Origin: Vibrio sp. CAU 1672
GTDB lineage: Bacteria > Pseudomonadota > Gammaproteobacteria > Enterobacterales > Vibrionaceae
Reading direction: 5' to 3'
NCBI RefSeq assembly: GCF_029223195.1
Contig: NZ_JARHUF010000008.1
Location: forward strand, 62,001 to 126,000
DNA: 64,000 nt
The position numbers were made by a program, and so were the translations under genes. Shown here piece by piece: positions 63,947 to 64,000 of the stretch (positions are counted from its first letter, which is position 1; every line of letters starts with the position of its first letter). Below the pieces are notes generated by a model. That model saw nothing but the letters and a program-made list of their open reading frames with translations, had not been told where the DNA came from and searched no databases.

Positions 63947-64000
63947 CTATAAATCATAGTCTTAAAAAAATTTATCAGAAAAGCACATCACCAGGTATGG

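Noticed and set aside
1..64000. Prophage, integron, transposon, CRISPR or defence island
   Set aside because: No integrase, transposase, repeat array or phage gene was seen. The gene order is conserved housekeeping backbone.

Overview
The window is chromosomal backbone of a gammaproteobacterium, most likely a Vibrionaceae member close to the genus Vibrio. The evidence is gene order. Several blocks match enteric and Vibrio chromosomes: gmk-rpoZ-spoT-trmH-recG-xanP, ompR-envZ divergent from greB, tex, bioH/comF-nfuA, nudE-cysQ beside a twelve-gene type II secretion operon (gspC to gspN, the eps locus of Vibrio), hslR-hslO-pckA, yihY-dtd-fabY, and typA divergent from glnA-glnL-glnG, followed by hemN and yihI. 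I see no prophage, insertion sequence, CRISPR array, tRNA or rRNA. Species identification would need a database search.

Layout. 1-3534 (minus): YejBEA-like peptide ABC importer, with the binding protein cut by the window edge. 3535-4354: long regulatory gap with palindromes, a CRP-like site and a good sigma-70 promoter. 4355-11986 (plus): a TonB-dependent outer-membrane receptor followed by its own energising complex (DUF3450 protein, TtpC-like, ExbB, ExbD, TonB, TPR protein). 12288-20094 (plus): gmk, rpoZ, spoT, trmH, recG and xanP, with a PurR operator in front of xanP. 20200-22964: envZ and ompR (minus), divergent from greB (plus). 23009-28891: a retropepsin-like repeat protein, tex, a small unknown protein and bioH. 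28977-32002 (plus): comF, nfuA, nudE, cysQ. 32123-43440 (minus): the type II secretion operon. 43694-46952 (plus): Hsp15, Hsp33, PEP carboxykinase. 47209-54713: AsmA-like protein, fabY-dtd-yihY, a DUF2959 lipoprotein, a P-loop ATPase and typA. 55241-60065 (plus): nitrogen regulation (glnA, a DUF4124 protein, glnL, glnG). 60224-63478 (minus): hemN, a DUF2489 protein, yihI, a methyltransferase. 63596-63946 (minus): a probable CsrB/CsrC-family regulatory RNA.

How the parts connect. The nitrogen block is self-consistent: NtrC-type sites and a -24/-12 promoter precede glnA, and an NtrC site sits just downstream of a sigma-70 promoter in front of glnL, as expected for autoregulation by the NtrB/NtrC pair encoded next to it. 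The TonB block pairs a receptor with a private energy-transducing complex and appears to be under catabolite control. The most notable item missing from a protein-only view is the CsrB-like RNA at the right edge. Other items worth checking are a shared 12-bp palindrome core in the glnA and pckA control regions, a strong inverted repeat in front of recG, a G/C-rich hairpin between ompR and envZ, and the four-unit retropepsin-like protein with two degenerate units. I found no clearly new multi-gene system.
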